Made by a program: the position numbers and the translations under genes | Source: CAIWHR01 sp963717695 | GTDB taxonomy: Bacteria; Pseudomonadota; Gammaproteobacteria; Burkholderiales; Casimicrobiaceae | NCBI GenBank assembly: GCA_963717695.1 | Contig: CAVQWR010000003.1 | Location: forward strand, 744,001 to 808,000 | Direction of reading: 5' to 3' | DNA: 64,000 nucleotides | The notes under the pieces: model-generated | What the model saw: only the letters and a program-made list of their open reading frames with translations | Databases searched by the model: none | Told to the model about the DNA's origin: nothing | Shown: positions 17,724-27,178 of the stretch, one piece after another | Layout: every line of letters begins with the position of its first letter | Position numbering within the stretch: position 1 is the first letter of the stretch

Positions 17724-19388
17724 CTAATGCATTAGAGGTTTGTAGCGCGGGCGATGCGGACGCGCGCCGTCCTCGCCGAGGCGCTTCCTCTTGTCTTCCT
17801 CGTACTCGTGGTAGTTGCCGGAGAAGAACACCCACTTCGAGTCGTCCTCGGCGGACAGGATGTGTGTCGCGATCCGGTCGAGGAACCAGCGGTCGTGGGA
17901 GATCACGAGGACGCTGCCGGCGAATTCGAGCAGCGCCTCCTCCAGCGCGCGCAATGTCTCGACGTCGAGGTCGTTCGACGGCTCGTCCAGCAGCAGCACG
18001 TTGCCGCCCTGCAGCAGCGTTGCCGCGAGATGCAGCCGGCCGCGCTCGCCGCCCGAGAGCGCCCCGACGTTCTTCTGCTGGTCGGGGCCCTTGAAGTTGA
18101 AGCGGCCGAGGTACGCGCGCGACGGCATCTCGAAACGGCCGACGGTGAGGATGTCCTGGCCGTTGGAGATCGCCTCCCACGCGGTCTTGTCGTTGGGCAG
18201 CGATTCGCGCGTCTGGTCGACCACCGCGATCTGCGCGGTGTGGCCGATGACGACCTCGCCCGAGTCCGGCTTCTCCTTGCCGGTGATGAGCTTGAAGAGC
18301 GTCGTCTTGCCGGCGCCGTTGGGACCGATCACGCCGACGATGGCGCCGGGCGGCACCTTGAACGACAGGTCGTCGATCAGCATGCGATCGCCGTAGCCCT
18401 TCGAGACGTTCTTGAACTCGATCACCTCGTTGCCCAGCCGCTCGGCGACCGGGATGAAGATCTCCGACGTCTCGTTGCGCTGCTGGTGCTCGTAGGAGGC
18501 GAGCTCGTTGAAGCGCGAGATGCGCGCCTTGCTCTTCGCCTGCCGGCCCTTGGGGTTGGAGCGCACCCATTCGAGCTCCTGCTTCATCGCCTTGATGCGC
18601 GCCGCCTCCTGCTTGCCTTCGATCTCGAGGCGCTGCTCCTTCTGCTCCAGCCACGAGCTGTAGTTGCCCTTCCACGGAATGCCGTAGCCGCGATCGAGCT
18701 CCAGGATCCACTCGGCGGCGTTGTCGAGGAAGTAGCGGTCGTGCGTGACGGCGACGACGGTCCCCGGAAATTTCTGCAGGAACTGCTCAAGCCAGTCGAC
18801 GCTCTCGGCATCGAGGTGGTTGGTCGGCTCGTCGAGGAGCAGCATGTCGGGTTTCGACAGCAGCAGGCGGCACAGCGCGACGCGGCGCTTCTCGCCGCCC
18901 GACAGCGTGGCGATCGTCGCGTCCCAAGGCGGCAGTCGCAGCGCATCGGCAGCGATTTCCATCTGCACGTCCGATCCCGCGCCGGACGCCGCGATGATTG
19001 CTTCGAGCTTCGCCTGCTCGGCGGCGAGCGCGTCGAAGTCGGCGCCTTCGTCGGCGTACGCCGCGTAGACCTCGTCGAGACGCTTCTGCGCCCCGAGCAC
19101 GTCGCTCATCCCCTCCTGCACGGCTTCGCGCACCGTCTGCGACGGCTCGAGGACGGGCTCCTGCGGCAGGAAGCCGATCTTGAGGCCGGGCATCGGCACG
19201 GCTTCGCCTTCGATCTCGCGATCCACGCCGGCCATGATGCGAAGCAGGCTCGACTTGCCGGACCCGTTGAGGCCCAGCACGCCGATCTTGGCGCCGGGAA
19301 AGAACGAGAGCGAGATGTCCTTCAGGATCTGCCGCTTGGGCGGGACGATCTTGCCCACGCGGTTCATCGTGTAAACGTATTGGGCCAT
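17724..19388 (-). CDS. ettA: EttA, energy-dependent translational throttle ABC-F ATPase
   Basis: Complete 554-residue ABC-F protein that binds the ribosomal E site and gates entry into elongation according to ATP/ADP. Two ATPase domains are present: Walker A GLNGSGKSSLLRIMAG with signature LSGGEKRRVALCRLLL, and Walker A GPNGAGKTTLFKLITG with signature LSGGERGRLHLAATLL. Each is followed by LLLDEP plus the ABC-F-specific NHLD or SNDLD. The linker (WLEQKEQRLEIEGKQEAARIKAMKQELEWVR) is the P-site tRNA-interaction motif. The arm insertion (residues about 95-140) distinguishes EttA from Uup/YheS. It ends with a TAG stop (PLMH), showing that TAG is a genuine terminator in this genome. Confidence 0.95.
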   Translation of the reverse strand: MAQYVYTMNRVGKIVPPKRQILKDISLSFFPGAKIGVLGLNGSGKSSLLRIMAGVDREIEGEAVPMPGLKIGFLPQEPVLEPSQTVREAVQEGMSDVLGAQKRLDEVYAAYADEGADFDALAAEQAKLEAIIAASGAGSDVQMEIAADALRLPPWDATIATLSGGEKRRVALCRLLLSKPDMLLLDEPTNHLDAESVDWLEQFLQKFPGTVVAVTHDRYFLDNAAEWILELDRGYGIPWKGNYSSWLEQKEQRLEIEGKQEAARIKAMKQELEWVRSNPKGRQAKSKARISRFNELASYEHQQRNETSEIFIPVAERLGNEVIEFKNVSKGYGDRMLIDDLSFKVPPGAIVGVIGPNGAGKTTLFKLITGKEKPDSGEVVIGHTAQIAVVDQTRESLPNDKTAWEAISNGQDILTVGRFEMPSRAYLGRFNFKGPDQQKNVGALSGGERGRLHLAATLLQGGNVLLLDEPSNDLDVETLRALEEALLEFAGSVLVISHDRWFLDRIATHILSAEDDSKWVFFSGNYHEYEEDKRKRLGEDGARPHRPRYKPLMH

Positions 19389-19534
19389 GTTGCGCTGCTG
19401 CCTGGGGGGGTGGAAAACCTGCCATTATCGCAAACTTGACCGCCGCGCGCCCGCGACGCGGCACGGGGCGCCGGAAACGACGAGGGCGGCCCGTCCTCCG
19501 CAGCCGCCCCTGTTCGCGCGATCCTGCCCGGTCG

Positions 19535-20257
19535 CTACTTCTTCTTCGTCGGAGCGGCGCCCGGATAGTCTTCCGGCTGCGTGATCATCACGGGCTCGGC
19601 GGTCGCGGACTTGGCGGCAACCAGCTCACGCCACCGCGTCTTGTCCGCATCGTACTTGGCGGTGACGGTGGCCGCCTCGCGCTTCTTCTGCGCGATGAGA
19701 TCGGACTGCCTATCGATCTCCCCATTCAGCATCTCGAGCTCGCGCTCGAGGTTCGCGGGAGCCTTGTCGCCCGCCGCCGCCTTCTTCGCGGCGACGGATT
19801 CGCGGCGCTTCACGAGCTGCGCGGAGTAGGCCTGTGCCGATTGCATCACGTTGTCGATCGTCTGCAGCGCGCGCGTTCGCGCGAGGTCGATCTCGTTCTC
19901 GCTCGTGTACGACGCGAGCAGCGCGCGATCACGCCGCGCGATTTCCTCCTGATGCTTCGCGAGCGTGCGCTGGCGCTCGGCCTCCGCGGCCTTCGCCTTG
20001 AGCTGCTCGGGCGTCAGCGCCGGCTCGGTCTTCTTGATCGGGACCGCCTGCTTGTTGAGCTCGACGTTGCCCTTGTTGACGGCCTCCGGCGGCACCTTGT
20101 CCGAGTAATGCACCTCGCCGTGCTCGTCGACCCACTTGTAGAGCGCCGCGCGGGCGTGTCCCGCCAGCGCGAGCAACAGGATCGCCGTCACGAGCGCGAG
20201 CACGTGCCCCGTTCGCACGGGTTGCCTGACCGCAACGACAGATGCGCGATGCTGCAT
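19535..20257 (-). CDS. DUF4124-containing secreted coiled-coil protein
   Basis: Exported protein of about 240 residues. A signal peptide (MQHRASVVAVRQPVRTGHVL then ALVTAILLLALAGHARA) precedes the DUF4124 module ALYKWVDEHGEVHYSDKVPP, a short beta motif common in proteobacterial envelope proteins. The rest is a long charged coiled coil, about residues 75-215 (QLKAKAAEAERQRTLAKHQE, LERELEMLNGEIDRQSDLIA). ATG 20257 was chosen, and ATG 20269 or 20272 are alternatives a few codons upstream. Function is unknown. It sits 79 bases downstream of pyrE on the same strand. Confidence 0.82.
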   Translation of the reverse strand: MQHRASVVAVRQPVRTGHVLALVTAILLLALAGHARAALYKWVDEHGEVHYSDKVPPEAVNKGNVELNKQAVPIKKTEPALTPEQLKAKAAEAERQRTLAKHQEEIARRDRALLASYTSENEIDLARTRALQTIDNVMQSAQAYSAQLVKRRESVAAKKAAAGDKAPANLERELEMLNGEIDRQSDLIAQKKREAATVTAKYDADKTRWRELVAAKSATAEPVMITQPEDYPGAAPTKKK

Positions 20258-20336
20258 CGCCACTCCCATCATCCGCGCCACCGCATGGCGCGCCTCATTC
20301 CAGCCGCTTCGCCGGCCCGCCGTGCTGCCGCCCCAA

Positions 20337-20993
20337 TTACCCGGCCGCGACCCGGGCGGACCCGTACTGGTTCCGGTAGACAGCCACCGCGGCACTCTCG
20401 GCGGCGCGCCCTGCGTCCTCGGCGAGGAGCGCCTGCAGGTCGTCGAGCGTCGCGACCGCGACGACCTTCACGCCGAAGTCGCGCTCGAGCTCGTCCACCG
20501 CGGACGCCGGGCCCTTGCCGCGCTCCATCCGGTCGAAGGCGATGATCACGCCCGCGGGCGTCGCGCCGTGCGCGCGGATCAGCTCGATCGACTCGCGCTT
20601 CGCGCCGCCGTCGGTGATCACGTCGTCGACGATCAGCACCCGGCCCTTGAGGGGGGCGCCGACGATGACGCCGCCCTCGCCGTGATCCTTCGCTTCCTTG
20701 CGGTTATAGCTGAACGGCAGATTGTGCCCTTTTTCGGCAAGCGCCACCGCCATCGCCGCCGCCAGCGTGATGCCCTTGTAAGCCGGTCCGAACAGCTGGT
20801 CGCAGGGGAGTCCGGATGCCTGCCACGCCTCGGCGTAGAACCGGCCGAGCTCCCGGAGGCTCTCGCCGTCCGCGAACAGTCCCGCGTTGAAAAAGTAGGG
20901 AGTCGCGCGTCCCGCCTTGGTGGTGAATTGCCCGAACTTCAGCACGCCGCGTGCCATCGCGAAACGCAGGAACTCTCGGCGGAAATCGGGCAT
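20337..20993 (-). CDS. pyrE: Orotate phosphoribosyltransferase
   Basis: Converts orotate and PRPP to orotidine 5'-phosphate in pyrimidine synthesis. 218 residues, a normal length for a proteobacterial PyrE. Landmarks are the N-terminal FAMARGVLKFGQFTTKAGRATPYFF, the substrate loop GPAYKGITLAAAMAVAL, the mobile loop region FSYNRKEAKDHGEGG, and the PRPP-binding motif VLIVDDVITDGGAKRE. The usual form of the last is DDVITAGTA, so the change to TDGGA is conservative in charge pattern but worth noting. It is divergent from the exonuclease III gene, a common betaproteobacterial arrangement. Confidence 0.95.
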   Translation of the reverse strand: MPDFRREFLRFAMARGVLKFGQFTTKAGRATPYFFNAGLFADGESLRELGRFYAEAWQASGLPCDQLFGPAYKGITLAAAMAVALAEKGHNLPFSYNRKEAKDHGEGGVIVGAPLKGRVLIVDDVITDGGAKRESIELIRAHGATPAGVIIAFDRMERGKGPASAVDELERDFGVKVVAVATLDDLQALLAEDAGRAAESAAVAVYRNQYGSARVAAG

Positions 20994-21116
20994 CGGGGGA
21001 CCTCGAAAGACTGCGGCCGATTATACGCGGCGGGCGTCGCGGCGGCAGGCCAGCGGCGCGTGTAAACTCGCCGGTCGCCGCCCCTCGCGTCGCGCCTGGC
21101 CCAGGCGGGAATCCCT

Positions 21117-21896
21117 GTGCGCATCATCACTCTCAACGTCAACGGCATCCGCTCCGCCGAGCGGCGCGGACTCGCGCGCTGGCTCGTGCGCGCCGAGCCG
21201 TGGGACGTCGTCTGCCTGCAGGAGATCAAGGCCGGGCACGACGACATCCCGCGCACGATGCGCGCGCCGCGCCGCGCGCATGCGGCGTTCGTGCCGGCCG
21301 AGCGCAAGGGCTACGCCGGCGTCGCCGTGTACGCGAAGCTGCCGGCGCGATTTTCCGCCGGCTTCGGCGCCGCCGAGTTCGACGCCGAGGGTCGTTACGT
21401 CGAGGCCCACTTCAGGGACCTCACGATCATCAGCCTCTACCTGCCTTCCGGATCGGCGGGGCCGCACCGGCAGGCATCGAAGTTCCGCTTTCTCGACGCC
21501 TTCCTGCCGCACCTCGCCGCGCTCCGAAAATGCGGGCGCGAGATCATCCTGTGCGGCGACTGGAACATCGCGCACCAGCCGATCGATCTTCGGAACTGGC
21601 GCAGCAACCAGAAGAATTCGGGATTCCTCCCCGAGGAGCGCGCATGGCTCACGCACGTCTTCGAGAAGCTCGGCTTCGTCGACGTGTTCCGGCGAGTCGA
21701 CCCGCGGCCCGAGCAGTACACCTGGTGGTCGAACCGCGGCGCGTCGTGGACGAAGAACGTCGGATGGCGCATCGACTACCAGATCGCGACGCCCGGCATT
21801 GCCGCGAAAGCGCACGCCGTGTCGATCTACAAGAACCGGCGCTTTTCCGATCATGCGCCCCTCATCATCGACTACGACTTCAAATTGGCGGTGTAA
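21117..21896 (+). CDS. xth: Exodeoxyribonuclease III family AP endonuclease
   Basis: Mg2+-dependent AP endonuclease / 3'-5' exonuclease (EEP fold) of base excision repair, 259 residues. It starts at GTG 21117 (MRIITLNVNGIRSAERRGLA). Family motifs are seen in order: the Asn in NVNG, the Glu metal ligand in VCLQEIKAG, LYLPSGSAG with the Tyr, the Asp/Asn pair in ILCGDWNIAHQPIDLRN, WWSNRGASW and WRIDYQIATPGI, and SDHAPLIIDYDF with the Asp/His pair. All catalytic residues of the Xth family are present. It is divergent from pyrE with a 123-base gap. Confidence 0.94.
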   Translation: MRIITLNVNGIRSAERRGLARWLVRAEPWDVVCLQEIKAGHDDIPRTMRAPRRAHAAFVPAERKGYAGVAVYAKLPARFSAGFGAAEFDAEGRYVEAHFRDLTIISLYLPSGSAGPHRQASKFRFLDAFLPHLAALRKCGREIILCGDWNIAHQPIDLRNWRSNQKNSGFLPEERAWLTHVFEKLGFVDVFRRVDPRPEQYTWWSNRGASWTKNVGWRIDYQIATPGIAAKAHAVSIYKNRRFSDHAPLIIDYDFKLAV

Positions 21897-21946
21897 AGCT
21901 GCTGCGGGTCCGACCTGCATCGTTACTCGTCCGCTCGGGATCCTCA

Positions 21947-21962
21947 TGTACTAGCGTGTACA
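21947..21962. promoter_or_regulatory. Short inverted repeat TGTAC-N6-GTACA upstream of the ABC-F gene
   Basis: Perfect 5-bp inverted repeat with a 6-base spacer in the 142-base gap between the exonuclease gene and the downstream ABC-F gene, ending about 77 bases before its TTG start. The size and symmetry would suit a dimeric repressor, but no second copy is seen and no regulator is identified. Chance occurrence is possible. Confidence 0.25.
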
Positions 21963-22038
21963 CTCCGGTCCCTCGCGAACTCGCGCCTCGCATCTCGGCC
22001 TCCTCGCGACGCTTTCCCCTCGCCAATTATTTCCTCGC

Positions 22039-23971
22039 TTGATTCGCATATCAAACCTCACATTGGCGCGCGGCGCGAAGCGCCTGCTCGAAGGCGCGAA
22101 CCTCACGGTTCACCCGGGGCACAAGGTCGGCCTCGTCGGCCCGAACGGCTGCGGCAAGTCGAGCCTCTTCGCGCTCTTGCTGGGCGATCTGCATCAGGAT
22201 GCCGGCGAGGTCTCGCTGCCCGCAGCGTGGACCGTGGCGCACGTCGCGCAGGAGACGCCGTCCGGCGAGATGCCGGCCATCGCGTTCGTGAAGAACGGCG
22301 ATCGCGAGCTCCGCGAAGTCGAAGCCGCGCTGCGCGCGGCGGAGGCGGCGGCCGCGGTGGATCCCGAGCGCGAGGGTGAAGCGCTCGCGCTCCTGCACCA
22401 TCGCTTCGAGGCGATCGGCGGCTACGCGGCGCACGCGCGCGCGGCGACGCTTTTGTCCGGGCTCGGCTTCCACAATTCGCGGCACGACGATCCGGTCGGC
22501 AGCTTTTCCGGCGGCTGGCGGATGCGGCTCAATCTCGCGCAGGCGCTGATGTGCCGCTCCGACCTCTTGCTGCTGGACGAGCCCACCAACCATCTCGACC
22601 TCGACGCGGTGCTGTGGCTGGAGGACTGGCTCGCGCGCTATCCGGGCACGCTGCTGCTCATCACGCACGACCGCGATTTCCTCGACCGTGTCGCGACGAC
22701 GATCGTCCACATCGACGCGCGGCGGCTGACGAGCTACACCGGCAACTATTCGCAGTTCGAGGTCGAGCGCGCGCAGCAGCTCGCGCTGCAGCAGGCGACG
22801 TACGTGAAGCAGCAGCGGCAGATCGCGCACCTCACCGCGTTCGTCGACCGCTTCCGCGCCAAGGCGACCAAGGCGAAGCAGGCGCAGAGCCGGATCAAGG
22901 CGCTGGAGCGCATGGAGCGGATCGCCGCCGCGCACGTCGACAGCCCGTTCGAGTTCTCGTTTCCCGCCGTCGACACGACGCCGCGCCAGCTCGTGCGCCT
23001 GGAGCAGGCGACGCTTGCCTACGGCGATGCGCCGCCGATCCTCGCCGGCTTCGACTTCAACATCATGGGCGGCGATCGCATCGGACTGCTCGGCCCGAAC
23101 GGCGCAGGCAAGTCGACGCTGATGAAGGCGATCGCCGGAACGCTGCCGCTCGCGCAAGGCAAACGTTACACGGCGAACGGGCTCGTCATCGGCTATTTCG
23201 CGCAGCACCAGGTCGAGCAGCTGCGGCCCGGGGAATCGCCGCTGTGGCACCTCGCGAAGGAAGACCCCTTGGCGCGCGAGCAGGAGCTCCGCGATTTCCT
23301 CGGCGGCTTCGATTTTCGCGGCGACATGGCGAGCGGCGCCGTCGGCCGCCTTTCCGGCGGCGAGAAGGCGCGGCTGACGCTCGCGATTCTCGTGCGCCGG
23401 CGACCGAATCTGCTGCTGCTCGACGAGCCGACCAACCATCTCGACATCGAGATGCGCGAGGCGCTCGCCGAGGCGCTGCAGGACTACGGCGGCGCGCTGG
23501 TGGTGGTCGCGCACGACCGCCACCTGCTCCGCGCCACCACCGATACGCTGGTGCTCGTCGACGGCGGCAACATCGCGCCGTTCGACGGCGACCTCGACGA
23601 CTACCGCGACTGGGTACTCGACGCGGCGCGGCGCGCGAATGCGCCTGCTCCCCGCGCGGCCGACGCCGAGCCAATGGACCGCAAGGCGCAGCGTCGCGCC
23701 GACGCCGAAGCACGGCAGCGCACCTATGCAAGGCGCCGGCCGCTCGCCGCGCGCCGCGACGAAATCGAAGCCGCGATGGCCGCGCTCAGCGAGCGAGAAG
23801 AGGGAACTCGATAGCTGGCTCGCCGGCGAGGACGCCTACACGGAGGCAAATCGGGCGACGCTCCCGGAACGCGTCGCCCGCCAGGGCGAGCTCACGTGGC
23901 AGCTCGCGCGGCTCGAAACGGAATGGCTGGAAATCGCGGACGCGCTCGACCGCCTCGACGCCGAGACGTAA
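22039..23971 (+). CDS. yheS: ABC-F family ATPase, YheS-like, with one late frameshift
   Basis: Soluble twin-ATPase of the ABC-F family, thought to act on ribosomes. It starts at TTG 22039 (MIRISNLTLARGAKRLLEGA). The first domain has GPNGCGKSSLFALLLG, signature SFSGGWRMRLNLAQAL and LLLLDEPTNHLDLDAVLWLE. The linker is KQQRQIAHLTAFVDRFRAKATKAKQAQSRIKALERME. The second domain has GPNGAGKSTLMKAIAG, LSGGEKARLTLAILV and LLLLDEPTNHLDIEMREALA. These signatures and the linker fit YheS better than EttA or Uup. One indel near 23798 separates the body from the C-terminal coiled coil (REELDSWLAGEDAYTEANRA region), which ends at 23971. Confidence 0.9.
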
Positions 23972-23980
23972 GCGCCGCGT

Positions 23981-24406
23981 TCACGCACCCGAAGGCTTGT
24001 TGCGGTCGCGCAGCCGGCGCACGAACTTGAGGCCGGACCATGTCGCGTCGATCGCGCAGACCTTGACGTCGACCAGTCCCACGCCGAGTCCGACGTCGCG
24101 CACCACGTTCTCGTCGAGGTCGGTGGCCACCCCCGAGGCCCGCTTCGGCCACGCAATCCAGACCATGCCGGTGTCGGGCATCTTCGCCGCCACCGGGGCG
24201 AATGCGCGCGTCAGCGCACTGCGCTCTCTGACGAACACGAGTGCCACGTCGAACGGCGCGAGGCGCGCGAGCCATTCGAGTGCTTGCGGCGCGCCGGCGA
24301 GGAGCGCGGCGAGGTTTACCGGGGGGTCGACGGCATAGATGCGCTGACCGGACGCAAGCCCCAGCTTGCGCCACAGCGGCGTGCCCGAATAGCCGGCGCT
24401 CGCCAA
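23981..24406 (-). CDS. DUF3052 family protein
   Basis: 141-residue protein starting MASAGYSGTPLWRKLGLASG, the characteristic DUF3052 opening (GYSGTPLxxKLGI). The middle has FDVALVFVRERSALTRAFAPVAAKMPDTG followed by MVWIAWPKRASGVATDLDEN, the conserved W-x-x-W-P-K-K/R-x-S pattern of the family. It ends with a basic strand (ATWSGLKFVRRLRDR). Biochemical function is unknown. It faces the end of the ABC-F gene with a 9-base gap and follows the methyltransferase/transporter pair on the same strand. Confidence 0.82.
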   Translation of the reverse strand: MASAGYSGTPLWRKLGLASGQRIYAVDPPVNLAALLAGAPQALEWLARLAPFDVALVFVRERSALTRAFAPVAAKMPDTGMVWIAWPKRASGVATDLDENVVRDVGLGVGLVDVKVCAIDATWSGLKFVRRLRDRNKPSGA

Positions 24407-24416
24407 CGGTCTCGCG

Positions 24417-25175
24417 TCACCCGACGTGCTGGCTCGGGCGATAGAAGAGATAGACCGCGAAGCCCAGCGTCTCGCGGCCCCAGCGCAGGTAGGCGTCGCG
24501 CCACTTGCGGATCCGCTCGAGCATCGCGGGAACGTCAGGGTCGTCCGGCATCTCGCGCGCGTAACGCTCGATCGAGCGGCAGTACTTCCATTCGTACTCG
24601 TCCCACTCGTCCATCGACGCGGTCGCCGCGTGCATCGGGATGAGACCGGCGTCGACGCCGGCCTGCACGTTGCCGCGGTGGTCGAGGTACTGGCCGTCGA
24701 GTCCCCCCAGCTGCGAGAGATAGTCGGGATGCGGCCGCTGGCGCCAGTAGCCCTCGCCGATCAGCACGTAGCCGCCGCCCTTGGTCCAGCCCTTCAGCGC
24801 GTTGCAGATGCCCGACATGCCGCCCGGGATGCCGCCGGCGCCCATCATCACGGTCAGGTGGAACGTCTCGGGGTCGGCGCGGAAATCACGGATGTCGATG
24901 TCGTCGAGGTGCAGCTTGTGCAGCGCGCCGGTCCACTCGGCGCGCTCGCGCGCGGCGTCGAGCATCGGCGACGAGTTGTCCACCGCGACGACGCTCGAGC
25001 CGAAGCGCTCGATGATCCGCAGCGCGAGCTCGGCCCGGCCGCAGCCGAGGTCCAGCACCCGCGTGTTCTCGTCGAGCGTCAGGAGGTCGAGCAGGCGCTC
25101 GATCTTGGCGGCCGAGATCGGGTTGCAGTAGTCGTGGTCGCGGTGGGCGATCGCGGAGAATTTGTGGTGGTTCAT
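24417..25175 (-). CDS. Class I SAM-dependent methyltransferase
   Basis: 252-residue methyltransferase. SAM-binding motif I is VLDLGCGRAELALRI, with the acidic strand beta-2 VVAVDNSSPMLDAARERAEW and motif II-like IDIRDFRADPETFHLTVMMG. The C-terminal half (WDEYEWKYCRSIERYAREMPDDPDVPAML, FAVYLFYRP) is aromatic-rich and probably sets the substrate, which I cannot identify. ATG 25175 overlaps the stop of the upstream transporter gene (ATGA), so the two are translationally coupled. A frame error in the transporter makes the two appear as one long protein; this is an artefact. Confidence 0.85.
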   Translation of the reverse strand: MNHHKFSAIAHRDHDYCNPISAAKIERLLDLLTLDENTRVLDLGCGRAELALRIIERFGSSVVAVDNSSPMLDAARERAEWTGALHKLHLDDIDIRDFRADPETFHLTVMMGAGGIPGGMSGICNALKGWTKGGGYVLIGEGYWRQRPHPDYLSQLGGLDGQYLDHRGNVQAGVDAGLIPMHAATASMDEWDEYEWKYCRSIERYAREMPDDPDVPAMLERIRKWRDAYLRWGRETLGFAVYLFYRPSQHVG

Positions 25176-26456
25176 GTCGCGGGGTCCTTGGCCTTGCGCT
25201 CGATCCAGGGAGCCACACGCAAGAGTAATGCCATCCCGGGCAGCGCCAGCGCCGCACAGAGCAGGAAGAAGGCGAACCAGCCGGTCGCCTCGACGATCCA
25301 GCCCGGTCGACGCGTTGACGACCGTCCGGGGGACCGCCGCGAGGCTCGTGAACAGCGCGAACTGGGTCGCCGTGTAGCGCGGGTCGGTCGCCCGGGCGAT
25401 GAAGGCGACGAAGGCGGCGGTGCCGAGCCCCACGCCAAGCGCCTCGAACGCGATGACGCCTGCGAGCAGCAGCCGGTCGGGGCGGTTTTCCCAGGCGAGC
25501 CAGGCGAAGCCCAGGATCGACACCAGCTGGACGACGCCGAACAGCCACAGTCCGCGGTTGATCCCGATCTTCACCATCCACAGGCCGCCCAGCATCGCGC
25601 CGGCGACGCTCGCCCACAGGCCGGCGTTCTTGGCGATCACGCCGATGTCGGTCTTGGTGAAGCCGAGGTCGAGATAGAACGGCGTCGCGAGCGCCGTCGC
25701 CATGCTGTCGCCGAGCTTGTAGAGGAAGATGAACAGCAGCACGAGCAGCGCCTCGCGCCAGCCGGCGCGCGTGATGAACTCGTGAAACGGCTCGACCACC
25801 GCGTCGCGCAGCGTCTTCGGCTGCGCCCTGGCGAGTGCGGGCTCGTCGACCGCGAGCGTCATCGCGATGCCGGGCAGCATGAAGAGCGCCGTGATCGCGA
25901 ACACGCTGCCCCACGGCAGCATGTCGGCGAGGATCAGCGACAGCGCGCCCGGGACGAGGCTCGAGATCCGGTACGCGTTGACGTGCACCGCGTTGCCGAG
26001 ACCGAGCTCCGGATCGGGCAGGATCTCGCGGCGGTAGGCGTCGAGCACGATGTCCTGGCTCGCCGAGAAGAACGCGACCGCCGTGGCGAGATACGCGATC
26101 GACCACAGATCCTGCGCCGGATGCATCACGCCGAAGAGCGGGATCGACGCCAGCAGCAGCAACTGCGTCGCCAGCATCCAGCCGCGGCGCCGGCCGAGGA
26201 GCGGCAGCCCGTAGCGGTCCATCAGCGGCGACCAGAGGAACTTCCACGTGAACGGCAGCTGGATCAGCGCGAACAGGCCGATCGACTTCAGGTCGACGTG
26301 CTCGGAGCGCAGCCACGCCGGCAGCAGGTTGAGCAGGAGGTAGAGCGGCAGGCCGGAAGAGAATCCGGTGAACACGCAGATCAGCATCCGCCGGTTGAAA
26401 AGCGCCTCGCGCCAGGTCTCGTGCGCGGGGGCCGCGGGCGATGCCGGTTCGTTCAT
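25172..26456 (-). CDS. ampG: AmpG-like major facilitator transporter, with one frameshift
   Basis: Twelve-helix MFS permease resembling AmpG, which imports anhydromuropeptides for peptidoglycan recycling. Landmarks: LICVFTGFSSGLPLYLLLNLLPAWLR at the start, KFLWSPLMDRYGLPLLGRRRGW (AmpG signature loop after helix 2) and SASQDIVLDAYRREIL. Later helices are regular down to FTSLAAVPRTVVNAS. An indel near 25305 shifts the frame into GWIVEATGWFAFFLLCAALALPG and the true end KAKDPAT at 25172. It lies next to metW, an order seen in betaproteobacteria. The substrate assignment is by family only. Confidence 0.85.
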
Positions 26457-26510
26457 CCGCGGATTCTACCGGTCGCGATGCGGTGGCGCCGATCGCGCAG
26501 CCAAGCCTTC

Positions 26511-27178
26511 CTAGGCGTGGCGAAACCGGTAGATCGCGAGCTCGCCGCGCAGGTTCGGCAGCACCTCGACCCGCGTGGCCGTGCGCGAGCACGACGCGGT
26601 TCTCGACGGCGTAGCCGCGCTCGGCGAGAAACGCGTCGAAGTCGGCCACCGTGCACAGATGGATGTTCGGCGTGTCGTACCACTGGTAGGGCAGTGCCGT
26701 CGACACCGGCATGCGTCCGCGGACGATCTGCAGCCGGTGCGTCCAGTGGCCGAAGTTCGGGAAACGTCACGATCGCCTCGCGGCCGACGCGCAGCATCTC
26801 GGCGACGATCGCCTCGGTGTGGCGCATCGCCTGCAGCGTCTGCGACAGGATCACGCAGTCGAACGACGCGTCGTCGAATCCGGCGAGTCCCGACTCGAGG
26901 TCGCTCTGCAGCACGTTGATGCCGTTCTGCACGCTCGCGAGCACGCCGGCATCGCCGATCTCGATGCCGTAGCCGCGTGACGCGGCGCTCGCGCGCCAGA
27001 TAGGCGAGCAGGCTGCCGTCGCCGCAGCCGAGGTCGAGCACGCGCGCGCCCTCGGCGATCCAGCCCGCGATCGTCGCGAAATCGGCGCGGCCCGCGGCAG
27101 CCGCGGCTGAGGGAACGTAGCGCGGTGCCGGCGCGCGTTCGCGCGCGCGCAGCGTGGCGCCGGCGGCCGATGCTTCAT
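26511..27178 (-). CDS. metW: MetW, methionine biosynthesis methyltransferase-like protein
   Basis: MetW pairs with MetX and is thought to support its acyltransferase activity. The SAM-fold motif is RVLDLGCGDGSLLAYL, and the strongly conserved MetW block LASVQNGINVLQSDLESGLA with FDCVILSQTLQAMRHTEAIV follows. The end is YQWYDTPNIHLCTVADFDAF and RVEVLPNLRGELAIYRFRHA. The frame changes near 26995, 26765 and 26575. The 5' boundary is uncertain: ATG 27178 overlaps a TGA (ATGA) and is the classic place for a separate start, but it lies in a different frame from the core. In the core frame the gene is open directly from metX. Confidence 0.88.

Noticed and set aside
24417..26456. Apparent single protein joining a transporter and a methyltransferase
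   Set aside because: The join appears only because of one indel near 25305. Correcting it gives the transporter its normal end KAKDPAT at 25172, overlapping a normal ATG (ATGA) for the methyltransferase at 25175.
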